A stretch of 40,000 nucleotides of DNA from Candidatus Acetothermia bacterium (GTDB lineage: Bacteria; Bipolaricaulota; Bipolaricaulia; RBG-16-55-9; DRXL01). The notes below the pieces were generated by a model, which saw nothing but the letters and a program-made list of their open reading frames with translations, made no database searches and was not told where the DNA came from. Shown here piece by piece: positions 8,414 to 16,751 of this stretch. Positions within the stretch are counted from its first letter, which is position 1. Each line of letters begins with the position of its first letter. The position numbers and the translations under genes were made by a program. The stretch is from positions 1 to 40,000 of the forward strand of contig JAJHSH010000019.1 in assembly GCA_022683945.1 (NCBI GenBank), read 5' to 3'.

Positions 8414-9343
8414 TTACGCTCTGGCCGAGCTGTCAGCCCTCCTCACCGCCTGCGCAATGCTCTCCGCCGTCAGCCCATAGTGCGCCAGCAACTCTTCGGG
8501 CCGGCCCGACTGCCCGAATCTGTCTTCGATCCCCACGCGCTCCAGCCTCAAGCCCTGCGCGCTCAACAGCTCGGCCAAGGCCCCGCCCAAGCCCCCAATG
8601 AGAGAATGCTCCTCGACGCTGACGGCCACCCCGCCCGTCGCCCGCACATAGTCTATAATGCGCTCGTCCAGAGGCTTGAGCGTAGAGACGTTGACGACTT
8701 GGGCGCTCAGGCCCGCGCGCTCCAAGAGCTCGGCGGCGCGCAGACTATAAGAGAGCATCAGCCCGCAAGCACAGATTGTGACGTCGCGCCCCCCCCGAAC
8801 GATCTTCGCTCGGCCCAACTCAAATTGATAACTCTCGTCGAAGACGACGGGGAAGGCCGCACGGGCCAAGCGCACATAGACGGGGCCGGGATGGTGATAG
8901 ATGCGAGAGATGGCGCTCTTCGCTTCATAATAGTCTGCTGGGATGACGACAGTCATATTGGGGAGTGCGCGCATCAGCGCCAGATCTTCGACAGTTTGAT
9001 GGGAAGCACCGTCTTCGCCGACGGTCAGCCCGCCGTGGGTGGCAATAATTCTGACGGGCAGATTGTTATAAGCGATTGTTTGACGGATCTGCTCGAAGGC
9101 TTTTTCGACGAAGACCGCAAAAGTACTGACGAAGGGCTTCTTGCCGGAGAGCGCCAGTCCGGCGGCGACGCTCAGCATATTGGCCTCGGCGACGCCAAAA
9201 TCAAAGAATCTCTCGGAGAACTTCTCTTTGAACCAACTTAATCGCGTCGAGCCGGGCAGGTCTGCCGTCAGAGCCACTATATCTTTATCTTTCGCCGCGA
9301 GCTCCAAGAGCGCTTCGCCGAAGGCGTTGCGGGTCTCTTTCAT
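8414..9343 (-). CDS. Transketolase C-terminal section (pyrimidine-binding plus C-terminal domain)
   Basis: This is the second half of a split transketolase. With the N-terminal TPP-binding subunit it would transfer two-carbon ketol units in the non-oxidative pentose phosphate pathway. From M (9343), 309 residues match the pyrimidine-binding domain (TRNAFGEALLEL... FFDFGVAEANMLSVAAGLA... GGLTVGEDGASHQTVEDLALMR) and the transketolase C domain (VNVSTLKPLDERII... VEEHSLIGGLGGALAELL). An upstream in-frame ATG at 9400 with GGAGAGG would add 19 residues, but these are encoded by a palindromic repeat (HPHPSPLPGRERE), and family alignments normally start at the 9343 methionine. The N-terminal subunit gene, normally adjacent, is absent from the window. 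It is the last gene of the argS-ftsY-nnr-tatD-nfo-transaldolase operon, next to a fellow pentose-phosphate enzyme. Confidence 0.9.
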   Translation of the reverse strand: MKETRNAFGEALLELAAKDKDIVALTADLPGSTRLSWFKEKFSERFFDFGVAEANMLSVAAGLALSGKKPFVSTFAVFVEKAFEQIRQTIAYNNLPVRIIATHGGLTVGEDGASHQTVEDLALMRALPNMTVVIPADYYEAKSAISRIYHHPGPVYVRLARAAFPVVFDESYQFELGRAKIVRGGRDVTICACGLMLSYSLRAAELLERAGLSAQVVNVSTLKPLDERIIDYVRATGGVAVSVEEHSLIGGLGGALAELLSAQGLRLERVGIEDRFGQSGRPEELLAHYGLTAESIAQAVRRADSSARA

Positions 9344-9344
9344 C

Positions 9345-9380
9345 TCCCTCTCCCTTCCAGGGAGAGGGCTGGGGTGAGGG
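9345..9380. repeat. Interspersed palindromic repeat, family 1, copy R1
   Basis: CCCTCTCCC and GGGAGAGGG form a hairpin next to the GGGGTGAGGG tail shared with the other copies. It overlaps the possible 5' extension of the transketolase gene (ATG 9400) and supplies that extension with an open frame. Confidence 0.75.
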
Positions 9381-9403
9381 TGGGAGCGCTGCTCGCTCAT
9401 TTT

Positions 9404-9478
9404 AACCTCTCCCCTATCCCCTCCCCTAAAGCGGGAGGGGGACTCCCCTTCCCTTTAGGGAAGGGGCTGGGGGTTAGG
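9404..9478. repeat. Interspersed palindromic repeat, family 1, copy R2 (longer, diverged)
   Basis: AACCTCTCCCC at one end and GGGGTTAGG at the other flank two internal inverted repeats (CTCCCCT...AGCGGGAGGGG and CCCCTTCCCTTTAGGGAAGGGG). It lies between the transaldolase and transketolase genes and leaves only about 20 bases of other sequence before the transaldolase stop. Confidence 0.65.
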
Positions 9479-9497
9479 TCTTGAGGGGTCTTCGCGC

Positions 9498-10142
9498 TCA
9501 TCGCTTCAGCTTCCCCCAATCAGCTAAAAACTGCTGCAACCCCAGATCGGTCAACGGGTGCTCGAAGAGCTTCTCAAAGACAGCGTAGGGCATCGTGGCA
9601 ATATCAGCGCCCATCAGAGCCGCTTCGACGACGTGCATGGGGTGCCGAACGCTCGCGACCAAGACTTCGGTGCCAAATCCGTAATTATTAAAAATCTGAA
9701 TGATCTGAGCAGCAAGCTGCATCCCATCTTCGCTCCGGTCGTCCAAGCGCCCGACAAACGGGCTGACATAGGCCGCGCCGGCCTTCGCGGCGATCAGCGC
9801 TTGGCTCGGCGAGAAGACCAGCGTCACGTTCGTGGGAATCTCTTCTTCAGAAAGTTTCTTGACGGCTTTCATGCCCTCGCGGGTCATGGGGATCTTCACG
9901 ACGATATTCTCACTGAGCTTGGCCCATTGGCGGGCTTCTTTCAGCATCCCCTCGCAGTCGGTACTGATAACTTCAGCGTTGACCGGGCCCTCTAGGATCT
10001 CGCAGATCTCTTGCACGACTTGGACGGGGTCGCGGCCCTCTTTGGCCAAGAGCGTCGGGTTCGTCGTGACGCCATCTAAGACGCCCATCGCCTGGGCTTG
10101 CTCGATCTCTGTGATATTGGCTGTGTCGAGAAAGAGTTTCAT
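9498..10142 (-). CDS. Transaldolase-like fructose-6-phosphate aldolase (TalC/FSA family)
   Basis: The 214-residue protein belongs to the short transaldolase/FSA class of class I aldolases. It begins [16 protein letters not shown] and carries [13 protein letters not shown] and the Schiff-base lysine K83 in VVKIPMT. The C-terminal [21 protein letters not shown] is family-typical. It transfers dihydroxyacetone units in the pentose phosphate pathway or cleaves fructose 6-phosphate; sequence alone does not decide which. ATG 10142 is preferred over an upstream in-frame start at 10163, because GAGGTG precedes it by 6 bases and homologues start with MKLF. The neighbouring transketolase half makes a transaldolase role more likely. 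Length is normal for the family. Confidence 0.93.
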   Translation of the reverse strand: MKLFLDTANITEIEQAQAMGVLDGVTTNPTLLAKEGRDPVQVVQEICEILEGPVNAEVISTDCEGMLKEARQWAKLSENIVVKIPMTREGMKAVKKLSEEEIPTNVTLVFSPSQALIAAKAGAAYVSPFVGRLDDRSEDGMQLAAQIIQIFNNYGFGTEVLVASVRHPMHVVEAALMGADIATMPYAVFEKLFEHPLTDLGLQQFLADWGKLKR

Positions 10143-10154
10143 AGCTGCACCTCT

Positions 10155-10225
10155 GGCCCTCACCCCCGGCCCCTCTCCCGTCCGTGAAGACGGGAGAGGG
10201 GTGGCCGAAGGCCGGGGTGAGGGCC
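10155..10225. repeat. Interspersed palindromic repeat, family 1, copy R3
   Basis: A complete copy: GGCCCTCACCCC at one end mirrors GGGGTGAGGGCC at the other, enclosing CCCCTCTCCCGTC and GACGGGAGAGGGG. It fills almost the whole gap between nfo and the transaldolase gene and could form a strong hairpin in the polycistronic mRNA. Confidence 0.8.
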
Positions 10226-10226
10226 T

Positions 10227-11102
10227 TCAGTTATCATACCGCAACGCCCACACCCGCGCCAAGTTCATCGGATCAGACTGTTCGTCGTCCTTGGGAGTCT
10301 CTAAGATAAACGGCTTATCCCGGAGCGCCAGATGATTGACGATCAACCGAAAGCCTTCGCTCCCGATAGGCCCCTGCCCGATGTGTTCGTGGCGATCTCG
10401 CCGTGACCCCAAGGGAAACTTCGAGTCGTTGAGGTGAATGAGCGCGACGCGCTCCAGCCCGACGGTGCGCTCCAGCTCCGTCAAAGTCTTCTCCAGCCCT
10501 TGGGGCGTCGTGAGATCGTAGCCGGCAGCAAAAGCGTGACAGGTATCTAGGCAGACTCCGACTCTTCTATTATTCTTATTCTTATTTATATTCTGGAGCA
10601 CGAAGCCCAGCTCTTCGAAGCGCGCGCCCAGCTCGCTGCCCTCGCCGGAGCAGTTCTCCAAGAGAATCTTGACGTCGGGGGCGCTCTTCGCCTGCGGGCT
10701 CGCTAAGACTCTCTCCAGCGCCTCGACGACGCGCTCTAGGCCCTGCTCTATTCCCTGCCCCAAGTGCGCCCCGATGTGGGTATTGACGTGAGGGATTTTC
10801 AGTGCGCCGGCGCGCTCGATCTCATCGTTCAGGGCTTGCACGGAGAGCTGAAAATTTTTCGGGTCAGGGGAAGCCAGATTGATAAGATAGATCGTATGGA
10901 TGACGGCGTACTCGACCTTGCTCCGTTGGCGACGCTCGATGAATTTTTGCGCGTCGTCGGGCTTGAGCGGAGTCATCTTCCAGCTGCGGGCGTTATGAGA
11001 AAAAATTTGCAGCGCGTTGATTTTTAATTCTTCGGCGCGGGCGATGGCCTGATCGAGCCCGCCGGATATAGATAAGTGACAGCCCAAAAGCATCCTGCTC
11101 AT
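10227..11102 (-). CDS. nfo: Endonuclease IV (AP endonuclease)
   Basis: The 291-residue protein is a TIM-barrel AP endonuclease with three zinc ions that incises DNA at abasic sites in base excision repair. Visible signatures are GCHLSISGG near the N-terminus, VNTHIGAHLGQG, LLENCSGEGSELG, GVCLDTCHAFAAGYDL and HLNDSKFPLGSRRDRHEHIGQGPIG, which together hold the zinc-binding His, Glu and Asp residues. The C-terminus has FILETPKDD. The start ATG 11102 overlaps the tatD stop in an ATGA tetranucleotide, indicating translational coupling; AGGAGGT lies 12 bases upstream. An internal ATG at 11093 is an alternative. Length is normal. Confidence 0.95.
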   Translation of the reverse strand: MSRMLLGCHLSISGGLDQAIARAEELKINALQIFSHNARSWKMTPLKPDDAQKFIERRQRSKVEYAVIHTIYLINLASPDPKNFQLSVQALNDEIERAGALKIPHVNTHIGAHLGQGIEQGLERVVEALERVLASPQAKSAPDVKILLENCSGEGSELGARFEELGFVLQNINKNKNNRRVGVCLDTCHAFAAGYDLTTPQGLEKTLTELERTVGLERVALIHLNDSKFPLGSRRDRHEHIGQGPIGSEGFRLIVNHLALRDKPFILETPKDDEQSDPMNLARVWALRYDN

Positions 11103-11896
11103 AGGATTCCAAAGACCTCCTGAGCATTCCGCGTCGTCGCCTCTGCGCACGCCTCGAACGAGAGCTTCTTTATCTGGGCTACCGTCTGGGCAACATAGCG
11201 CACAAAGCCCGGCTCGTTGCGCCTCCCCCGCACGGGCACGGGAGCCAGATAGGGCGAATCCGTCTCGACTAAGAGCCTTTCTAAGGGGATCTGCGCCACA
11301 GCGTCGCGCAATCTCTGAGATCTCTCAAACGTCACGATCCCGTTGACCGAAAGAGAGAACCCCAACGCTAAAAGTTCTTGGGCGAGCACCCAGTCTTCGG
11401 TGAAACTGTGAACCACGCCACGCAAACGCTCCCCTCGCCCTTCCAGGGAGAGGGGCCGGGGGTGAGGGTCGTACTCGCGCAAGATCGCCAAGAGATCGTC
11501 AGCCGCGTCGCGCAGATGAATGACGACGGGCTTGCGCAGCTCTTGCGCTAACGCAAGCTGCGCCCGAAACGCTTTCTGTTGGCTCTCGCGCGGCGCGTAC
11601 TCTTTGCAATAATCTAGGCCGATCTCGCCGATGGCGACGACTTCGGGTTGAGCGCACAGCTTTCGCAGCTGCCCTAAAGTCTCTTCCCCAATGAACTGCT
11701 CGGCCTCGTGCGGGTGAATTCCGGCGGTGCAGCGCAGCCCGTACGTACGCGCGATCTCCAGCGTCTTCCAGCTTGAAGCAATATCCGTCGCAATGGAGAT
11801 GATCGCAACATCGGCTTGGCGAGCGCGCCGGATAACCTGCTCGCGGTCGGCGTCGAACTGAGAACTGTCTAAGTGGGCGTGGCTGTCCATCAGCAT
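11099..11896 (-). CDS. tatD: TatD-family metal-dependent deoxyribonuclease with an in-frame palindromic-repeat insertion
   Basis: The 265-residue TIM-barrel hydrolase of the TatD family (3'-5' exonuclease or D-aminoacyl-tRNA deacylase-like activities are described in the family) keeps the metal ligands: H6 and H8 (DSHAHLD), E91 (GEIGLDY), H127 (VIHLRD), H163 (VVHSF) and D213 (ETDSPYLAP). Residues about 143-157 (DPHPRPLSLEGRGE and neighbours) coincide exactly with repeat copy R4. They fall between ILREY and RLRGVVHSF, where relatives have only a short loop, so the repeat seems to have inserted in frame without disrupting the active site. The start at 11896 follows the nnr stop by 3 bases; ATG 11890 is an alternative. 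Confidence 0.93.
   Translation of the reverse strand: MLMDSHAHLDSSQFDADREQVIRRARQADVAIISIATDIASSWKTLEIARTYGLRCTAGIHPHEAEQFIGEETLGQLRKLCAQPEVVAIGEIGLDYCKEYAPRESQQKAFRAQLALAQELRKPVVIHLRDAADDLLAILREYDPHPRPLSLEGRGERLRGVVHSFTEDWVLAQELLALGFSLSVNGIVTFERSQRLRDAVAQIPLERLLVETDSPYLAPVPVRGRRNEPGFVRYVAQTVAQIKKLSFEACAEATTRNAQEVFGIL
11429..11470. repeat. Interspersed palindromic repeat, family 1, copy R4 (inside tatD)
   Basis: CCCTTCCAGGGAGAGGGG plus the GGGGGTGAGGGTC tail match R1 and R5. It is fully inside the tatD coding sequence, its length keeps the frame, and it is translated as a proline- and arginine-rich loop. Confidence 0.8.
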
Positions 11897-11899
11897 GAC

Positions 11900-13447
11900 T
11901 TACTCGAACTCCCGCAGCACCCTGGGCAGCGCTCTGAGCACGTCTCCGGCGATCATGCCGCGCTCGCCCAGCTCGGATTTTAACAGATCGGCTGCCCGCC
12001 CGTGCAGATAGACCGCACAGACGCTTGCCGTTATACTGTTAAGTCCCTGAGCCAGCAAGCCCGCAAGACAGCCCGCCAGCACATCGCCGGAGCCGCCGCT
12101 GGCTAAGCCAGAATTACCCGTTGAGTTCAGAAAAATTTCCCCTTCGGGAGTCGCCGTGACCGTCGGCACGCCCTTCAAAACCAGTATACTGTTAAACTGT
12201 CTTGCGGACTTGGCAGCGATCCCCACGCGGTCGGCCTCGATCTCTTCTATGCTCCGGGAAATGAGTCGCGCCAGCTCCCCCGGATGGGGCGTCAGCACCG
12301 TTGGGGAGCTGCGCTTTTTCAGAAGCTTCTTCGCATCCGGCCCCAGCGCATTCAGCCCGTCGGCATCTAAAACTAACGGCTTGCTGGCTTGTGCGACAAG
12401 CTGTCTTATCAGTCTGACCGTCTGCGGGTGTCGGCCCAGTCCCGGCCCCATGACGAGCACCTCTTGGTCTTGGAGCATCTCCAAGACTTTGGGAAGAGCC
12501 GAAGTCGCCAGCGCTCCGTCCGCATCGGGCAGCCCCAGCTTGATCGCTTCCGTCAGTTTCGCTTCCATCGCAGGCAATAGACTTTCGGGCAGAGCCAAAT
12601 AGACCAAGCCCGCACCGGCGCGCAACGCCGCTTCGGCGCACAGAGTTGCTGCGCCCGTATAGCCCCGCGAACCAGCGACGACCAAGACTTTGCCATAGTC
12701 GCCCTTGTGGCTGTAGGGCTGGCGCTGGGGCAAACGCTCCCGCACCCCCTCTGCATCCACCAAAGCCATTTTGCTGTCATACTGTACTAACAGCTTACGG
12801 GGATAGCCGATCGCTCGTACTGCCGGCTCACCGACGTACTGGCGTCCGGGGTAGAGCAACAACCCCAGCTTGGGCAGCTCAAACGTCACCGTCAAGTCGG
12901 CATAGACGGTCGGGCCAAGCACATGCCCCGTGTCGGCCTCGACCCCCGAAGGGATATCCACAGAACAGACGAAGGCCGCGCTGAGATTGATAAGCTCGAT
13001 CACTCGGGCGGCCAGCCCCTGGGTCGCCCCGCGAAACCCCGTGCCGAAGAGCGCGTCTATCACAATATCCGATGCCAGCAGGCTGGCTTGTAGTTTTCCC
13101 AGCTGGCTGGCTTGGGTGAGATACGTAACCGGCACCTTGAGTTTACTGAGGAATTGCGCCTGTAGATGCGTCTCCGAGGAGAGTTCTTTAAGAGCTCCCA
13201 AAACGAAGATCGCGATGCGCGCGCCCAGATCCGTGAGAGCGCGGGCGACTACTAACCCATCACCGCCGTTGTTGCCCTTCCCGGCAATGATCGTGACTCT
13301 CTTCTGGGCCAGTTCGGGGAAGCGCGCCCGCAGTTCCGCGACGACGGCGCGCCCGGCCATCTCCATCAGCACTGAACTGGGGATGCCCAGCCCTTCGATC
13401 GCTTGGCGATCCAGTTCGGCCATCTGCGTGCCGGTGAGGATTTTCAC
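11900..13447 (-). CDS. nnr: Bifunctional NAD(P)H-hydrate repair enzyme (epimerase NnrE plus ADP-dependent dehydratase NnrD)
   Basis: The 515-residue fusion repairs hydrated NAD(P)H. The N-terminal YjeF_N epimerase domain (residues 1-215) carries GKGNNGGDG (56-64) and ALFGTGFRG. The C-terminal YjeF_C kinase-like dehydratase domain (about 230-515) carries VMGPGLGRHP, LDADGLNAL, LTPHPGELARL and NSTGNSGLASGGSGDVLAG (about 438-456), the last being the nucleotide/catalytic loop. Its GTG start at 13447 overlaps the ftsY stop in GTGA, and the gene is followed 3 bases later by tatD. Domain order and length are as in E. coli YjeF. Confidence 0.95.
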   Translation of the reverse strand: MKILTGTQMAELDRQAIEGLGIPSSVLMEMAGRAVVAELRARFPELAQKRVTIIAGKGNNGGDGLVVARALTDLGARIAIFVLGALKELSSETHLQAQFLSKLKVPVTYLTQASQLGKLQASLLASDIVIDALFGTGFRGATQGLAARVIELINLSAAFVCSVDIPSGVEADTGHVLGPTVYADLTVTFELPKLGLLLYPGRQYVGEPAVRAIGYPRKLLVQYDSKMALVDAEGVRERLPQRQPYSHKGDYGKVLVVAGSRGYTGAATLCAEAALRAGAGLVYLALPESLLPAMEAKLTEAIKLGLPDADGALATSALPKVLEMLQDQEVLVMGPGLGRHPQTVRLIRQLVAQASKPLVLDADGLNALGPDAKKLLKKRSSPTVLTPHPGELARLISRSIEEIEADRVGIAAKSARQFNSILVLKGVPTVTATPEGEIFLNSTGNSGLASGGSGDVLAGCLAGLLAQGLNSITASVCAVYLHGRAADLLKSELGERGMIAGDVLRALPRVLREFE

Positions 13448-14361
13448 AAGAGCGCCTCGACGAACTCGTCGGCCTTGAACTCTCTCAGATCGTCGGCGCG
13501 CTCACCGACACCGATCAGTTTAATGGGCAGGTTCAGCTCGCCAGCGATCTGAACCAGAGCGCCGCCCTTGGCCGTCCCGTCCAGCTTGGTGACCACCAGT
13601 CCCGTCACGCTCACGCTCTCGTGAAAGAGCCTCGCTTGGGATATGGCGTTCTGCCCCGTCGTGCCGTCCAGAACCAACAGGCGCTCGTCGAGCGCACGTC
13701 CCAGGCGCTTTTCCACAACCCGATTGATCTTTCTGAGCTCTTCCATCAGGGGCTGCTTGGTCTGCAACCGCCCTGCGGTGTCAATGAGCACGACATCGGC
13801 CGCTTCTCTGAGCGCACGCTCGACGGCATCAAACGCAACAGCAGACGGATCGCTGCCCGCTTTCTGTTGAACGAGCCCTGCCCCCGTGCGCTCGGCCCAA
13901 ATGCTTAACTGCTCCACAGCTGCAGCGCGAAACGTATCGCCCGCCGCAAAGATGATCTTTCTCTTGCCGAAGTCGTCTTTCAAGTGCTGGGCCAACTTCG
14001 CAATCGTCGTCGTCTTGCCGGAGCCGTTCACGCCTAAGATTAAAAAGATCGTAGGCTGACCGTCGGCCCGCAGCTGGAGCGTGCCCTCAGCGGGGCGCAA
14101 GCGCTCCTTGAGAATCTCTTTGAGGAGCCCCGTGACTTCCGAAGAGTCTTGCACACCGCGCGCGACCGCACGTCGCTTCAGCTCGCGCACGATCTCCGTC
14201 GTCGCGGCCACGCCCACGTCGGCTGTGATCAAGATCTCTTCGAGCTCCGCAAGCAGCGCGTCGTCGAGGCTCCGCCCCGGCTGCAAGACCTGGGCCAGCC
14301 GCCCCACAAGCTGCTCTTTCGTCTTCTTGAGTCCGTCTTTGAGTCGTTGAAACCAGCTCAT
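13444..14361 (-). CDS. ftsY: Signal recognition particle receptor FtsY
   Basis: The 305-residue SRP GTPase, the membrane receptor for SRP-bound ribosomes, has an N domain (residues 1-95) and a G domain with G1 GVNGSGKTTT (110-119), the DTFRAAAVEQL insertion-box region, DTAGR (194-198) and TKLDGTAKGG (258-267). The acidic A domain seen in E. coli is absent, leaving only the amphipathic MSWFQRLKDGLKKTK helix. This is common outside the Gammaproteobacteria. ATG 14361 is preferred because it gives the usual FtsY N-terminus; a GTG at 14376, overlapping the argS stop as GTGA, would add 5 residues and fits the overlap pattern of this operon. Confidence 0.95.
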   Translation of the reverse strand: MSWFQRLKDGLKKTKEQLVGRLAQVLQPGRSLDDALLAELEEILITADVGVAATTEIVRELKRRAVARGVQDSSEVTGLLKEILKERLRPAEGTLQLRADGQPTIFLILGVNGSGKTTTIAKLAQHLKDDFGKRKIIFAAGDTFRAAAVEQLSIWAERTGAGLVQQKAGSDPSAVAFDAVERALREAADVVLIDTAGRLQTKQPLMEELRKINRVVEKRLGRALDERLLVLDGTTGQNAISQARLFHESVSVTGLVVTKLDGTAKGGALVQIAGELNLPIKLIGVGERADDLREFKADEFVEALL

Positions 14362-14372
14362 ATTTAGAGTCT

Positions 14373-16133
14373 TCACATTCTCGCCGGGGCCTTCAATCCC
14401 AACAATCCGAACGCCCGCTCCAAGACGATCTGCACCGCGCGCACCAGCGCCAGCCGCGCTTGCATCCGCTCCGGGTTGGCTTCGACGATCACGCGATGCT
14501 TCTCATAAAAATCGTGCAGGAGCCCGGCCAGCTCATGTACATATACACTAAGAAAGTGCGGGGCAAGATGCTCCGTCGCGTCGCGCACCACTTGAGGGAA
14601 CTCGTCCAGCTTCTTGATGAGCGCCAACTCTTCTTGAGTGTCCAACGACTCTAGAGAGACTACAGACTCTAGAGTCTCTCCAGACTTGTCAAAGATGCTT
14701 TTGATGCGCGTGTAGGCGTACATGACATAATAGACGGGGTTGTCTTTAGATTGCTTCTTCGCCAAGTCCAAGTCGAAGTTGACGTGGGAGTCGGCGCTGC
14801 GCATCAGAATAAAAGTGCGCACGACGTTGACGGCGAAGTCTTCACGCAAGGCTTCGCCTTGACTGTCCGCATCGGCGAGCTCGACCGTCTGCTTGATCTC
14901 GTCAATCAGCTCGTCTATAGTTACAAACGTCGCCATGCGCTTGGACATCTTGACGGGTTGCCCCCCGCGCAAGAGATTGACCCATTGGTGAATGAGCACG
15001 CGAATCTTGTCGGGCGCGCGCTCTTTGGGGAGCTTTCCGCCCTCCCAGAGCGCACGCAGCGCGGCCAATACGTCCTGATAGGTCTCTTGATGGTCTGCAC
15101 CAAAAATATCTACCATCAGATCAAAGCCGCGCAGGAGCTTGTTGGCGTGATAGGCCATATCTGGAAGACGATAAGTCGGCTCGCCGGTTTGACTCTTTAC
15201 CAGCACCCTGTCTTGCGGGCGTCCCAGGACGGTTGCCTTGAACCAGAGCGCGCCGTCTTTTTCGTAGGCCAAGCCGAGTTCGCGCAGCCATTGGAGCAAT
15301 TTCGCGTTGGTCACCGGAGCGATGGCGCGGTCTATCGCTGAAAGGCTCTCGGCGTAGAGCCAGCTCTCGTTGTAATAGAGATCAAAGACCCGTTCTGGCG
15401 GCATACGGAAGAGCCGGCTGAGCGTGCGCTTGATCTCAGTGAAAAGCTCGGCTTCGGCAAACTCTTTGAACTGGACGATGCTCGCCTCGGCCCAGCCTGC
15501 GCCACAGCTCTCTTGGATCTTAGAGGCGATCTCGTAGATATACTCCCCGTGATAGCCCTCTTCGGGAAAGGGCGTCGGCTGCCCCAAAATCTCAAGATAG
15601 CGCGCTTTGACAGATTCGCCCAGAAGCTTCATCTGCCGTCCGGCGTCGTTGTAATAGTACTCTCTGGTCACGTCGTAGCCGGCGTTCTCTAACAGTCTGG
15701 AAATAACGTCGCCGAGCACCGCTTGGCGGCAGTGCCCAATAGTTAAGGGGCCGGTGGGGTTGGCGCTGACGAACTCGACTTGGGCTCTCTTGCCCTCTCC
15801 CAGAGTCAGTCTCCCGTACTCGTGCTCACGCGCTAAAATCTCGCGCAACGCTTGCTGAACGGTCTCTGGTTTGAGAAAGAAATTGATGAACCCCGGCCCG
15901 ACGACTTCAACTCTTTCAAAGGGCCTCTTGTCTATCCGCGCGACGATCTCTTCGGCGATGGCGCGCGGCGCTTGTTGGAGTTGGGCCTTGAGCACAAAAG
16001 CAATCGTGCTCGAAAAATCCCCGTATTCGGGTCTATCCGGGACGGTTACTTCTACACGAATTCCCGACTGACCCACCTCATCAAGATACTTCTGAAGTCG
16101 CTCGGCCACTCCCTTGCGCAGCATCACGGACAC
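14373..16133 (-). CDS. argS: Arginyl-tRNA synthetase
   Basis: The 586-residue class I synthetase charges tRNA-Arg. It has the N-terminal additional domain (1-105), the catalytic core with EFVSANPTGPLTIGH (HIGH-region at 131-134, first histidine replaced by threonine), KMSKR near residue 395, and an all-helical anticodon-binding DALR domain ending HDFYEKHRVI... RAVQIVLERAFGLLGLKAPARM. Start GTG 16133 has GAGGG close upstream; ATG 16124, overlapping the previous stop as TGATG, is an alternative. The gene overlaps the end of the DUF3105 gene by 10 bases and the possible ftsY GTG start by 4. The HIGH variation is the only odd point; the remainder is complete. Confidence 0.96.
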   Translation of the reverse strand: MSVMLRKGVAERLQKYLDEVGQSGIRVEVTVPDRPEYGDFSSTIAFVLKAQLQQAPRAIAEEIVARIDKRPFERVEVVGPGFINFFLKPETVQQALREILAREHEYGRLTLGEGKRAQVEFVSANPTGPLTIGHCRQAVLGDVISRLLENAGYDVTREYYYNDAGRQMKLLGESVKARYLEILGQPTPFPEEGYHGEYIYEIASKIQESCGAGWAEASIVQFKEFAEAELFTEIKRTLSRLFRMPPERVFDLYYNESWLYAESLSAIDRAIAPVTNAKLLQWLRELGLAYEKDGALWFKATVLGRPQDRVLVKSQTGEPTYRLPDMAYHANKLLRGFDLMVDIFGADHQETYQDVLAALRALWEGGKLPKERAPDKIRVLIHQWVNLLRGGQPVKMSKRMATFVTIDELIDEIKQTVELADADSQGEALREDFAVNVVRTFILMRSADSHVNFDLDLAKKQSKDNPVYYVMYAYTRIKSIFDKSGETLESVVSLESLDTQEELALIKKLDEFPQVVRDATEHLAPHFLSVYVHELAGLLHDFYEKHRVIVEANPERMQARLALVRAVQIVLERAFGLLGLKAPARM

Positions 16134-16729
16134 GTCACCCTCTCTGGATTGTAAGCGCCGATCAGTCTATCAAGAAAATAGATAATGCGCTCTTCGACTT
16201 GAGGGGTGACCTCTTCGGCGTCGAACTTGTCGAGGCGCCCCCAAGCCGTGAGCGCGATCTTCTGGTCTAAGAGCGCGTAGGGGGCGGTGATCAGCTTGCA
16301 GTATTTTTGGGGTTCGAAGGTGCGGAGCCGCCCGACCAATCTCTTCAGGCCCTCGGCGACGGGGTCGGGCAGGGCGGGGCTCTCTACGGGGCGATATTGG
16401 ATGAGGACGCCGCCGCGCCGCAGCATGTGAACTTGGATCTCATGGGGGAGAGTCGAGTGGTGAATTCCCCAGCCGACCCCTGCACGGGCATAGGGCCCCG
16501 ACGTCGGCGGGAGCGAGTTGTAGTGCGCCGTCTCGCCCGCGCGCAGCACATAGATCGGCTGCTGAATGGGGATGGCAACTCCCGGCTTGCTCCACCAGAG
16601 CTGATAGGCCCCCCAACCCGCTAGGAAGACCAGCGCCAGGGCTAAGAGGCCCAGTATTCTCCAGCGGCGCAGGCGTCGCTGAAATTCAGAGATCTGCTCG
16701 CGCTTGCGCGGCCGCGCCATCGGTCTCAT
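16124..16729 (-). CDS. DUF3105 single-pass membrane protein
   Basis: The 201-residue protein has a basic N-terminus (RPRKREQISEFQRRLRRWR), one transmembrane helix (about 28-46, ILGLLALALVFLAGWGAYQLWW) and an extracytoplasmic DUF3105 domain with its typical elements: YNSLPPTSGPYA, GWGIHHSTLPHEIQVHMLRRGGVLIQY and LLDQKIALTAWGRLDKFD. The domain's biochemical role is unknown. The start at 16729 has a GGGGAG upstream; M4 is an alternative. It is the first gene of the minus-strand housekeeping operon and overlaps argS by 10 bases, so it shares its transcript without an obvious functional link. Confidence 0.85.
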   Translation of the reverse strand: MRPMARPRKREQISEFQRRLRRWRILGLLALALVFLAGWGAYQLWWSKPGVAIPIQQPIYVLRAGETAHYNSLPPTSGPYARAGVGWGIHHSTLPHEIQVHMLRRGGVLIQYRPVESPALPDPVAEGLKRLVGRLRTFEPQKYCKLITAPYALLDQKIALTAWGRLDKFDAEEVTPQVEERIIYFLDRLIGAYNPERVTCP

Positions 16730-16751
16730 CGGTGCTCCCCCTCAGAGGCGT

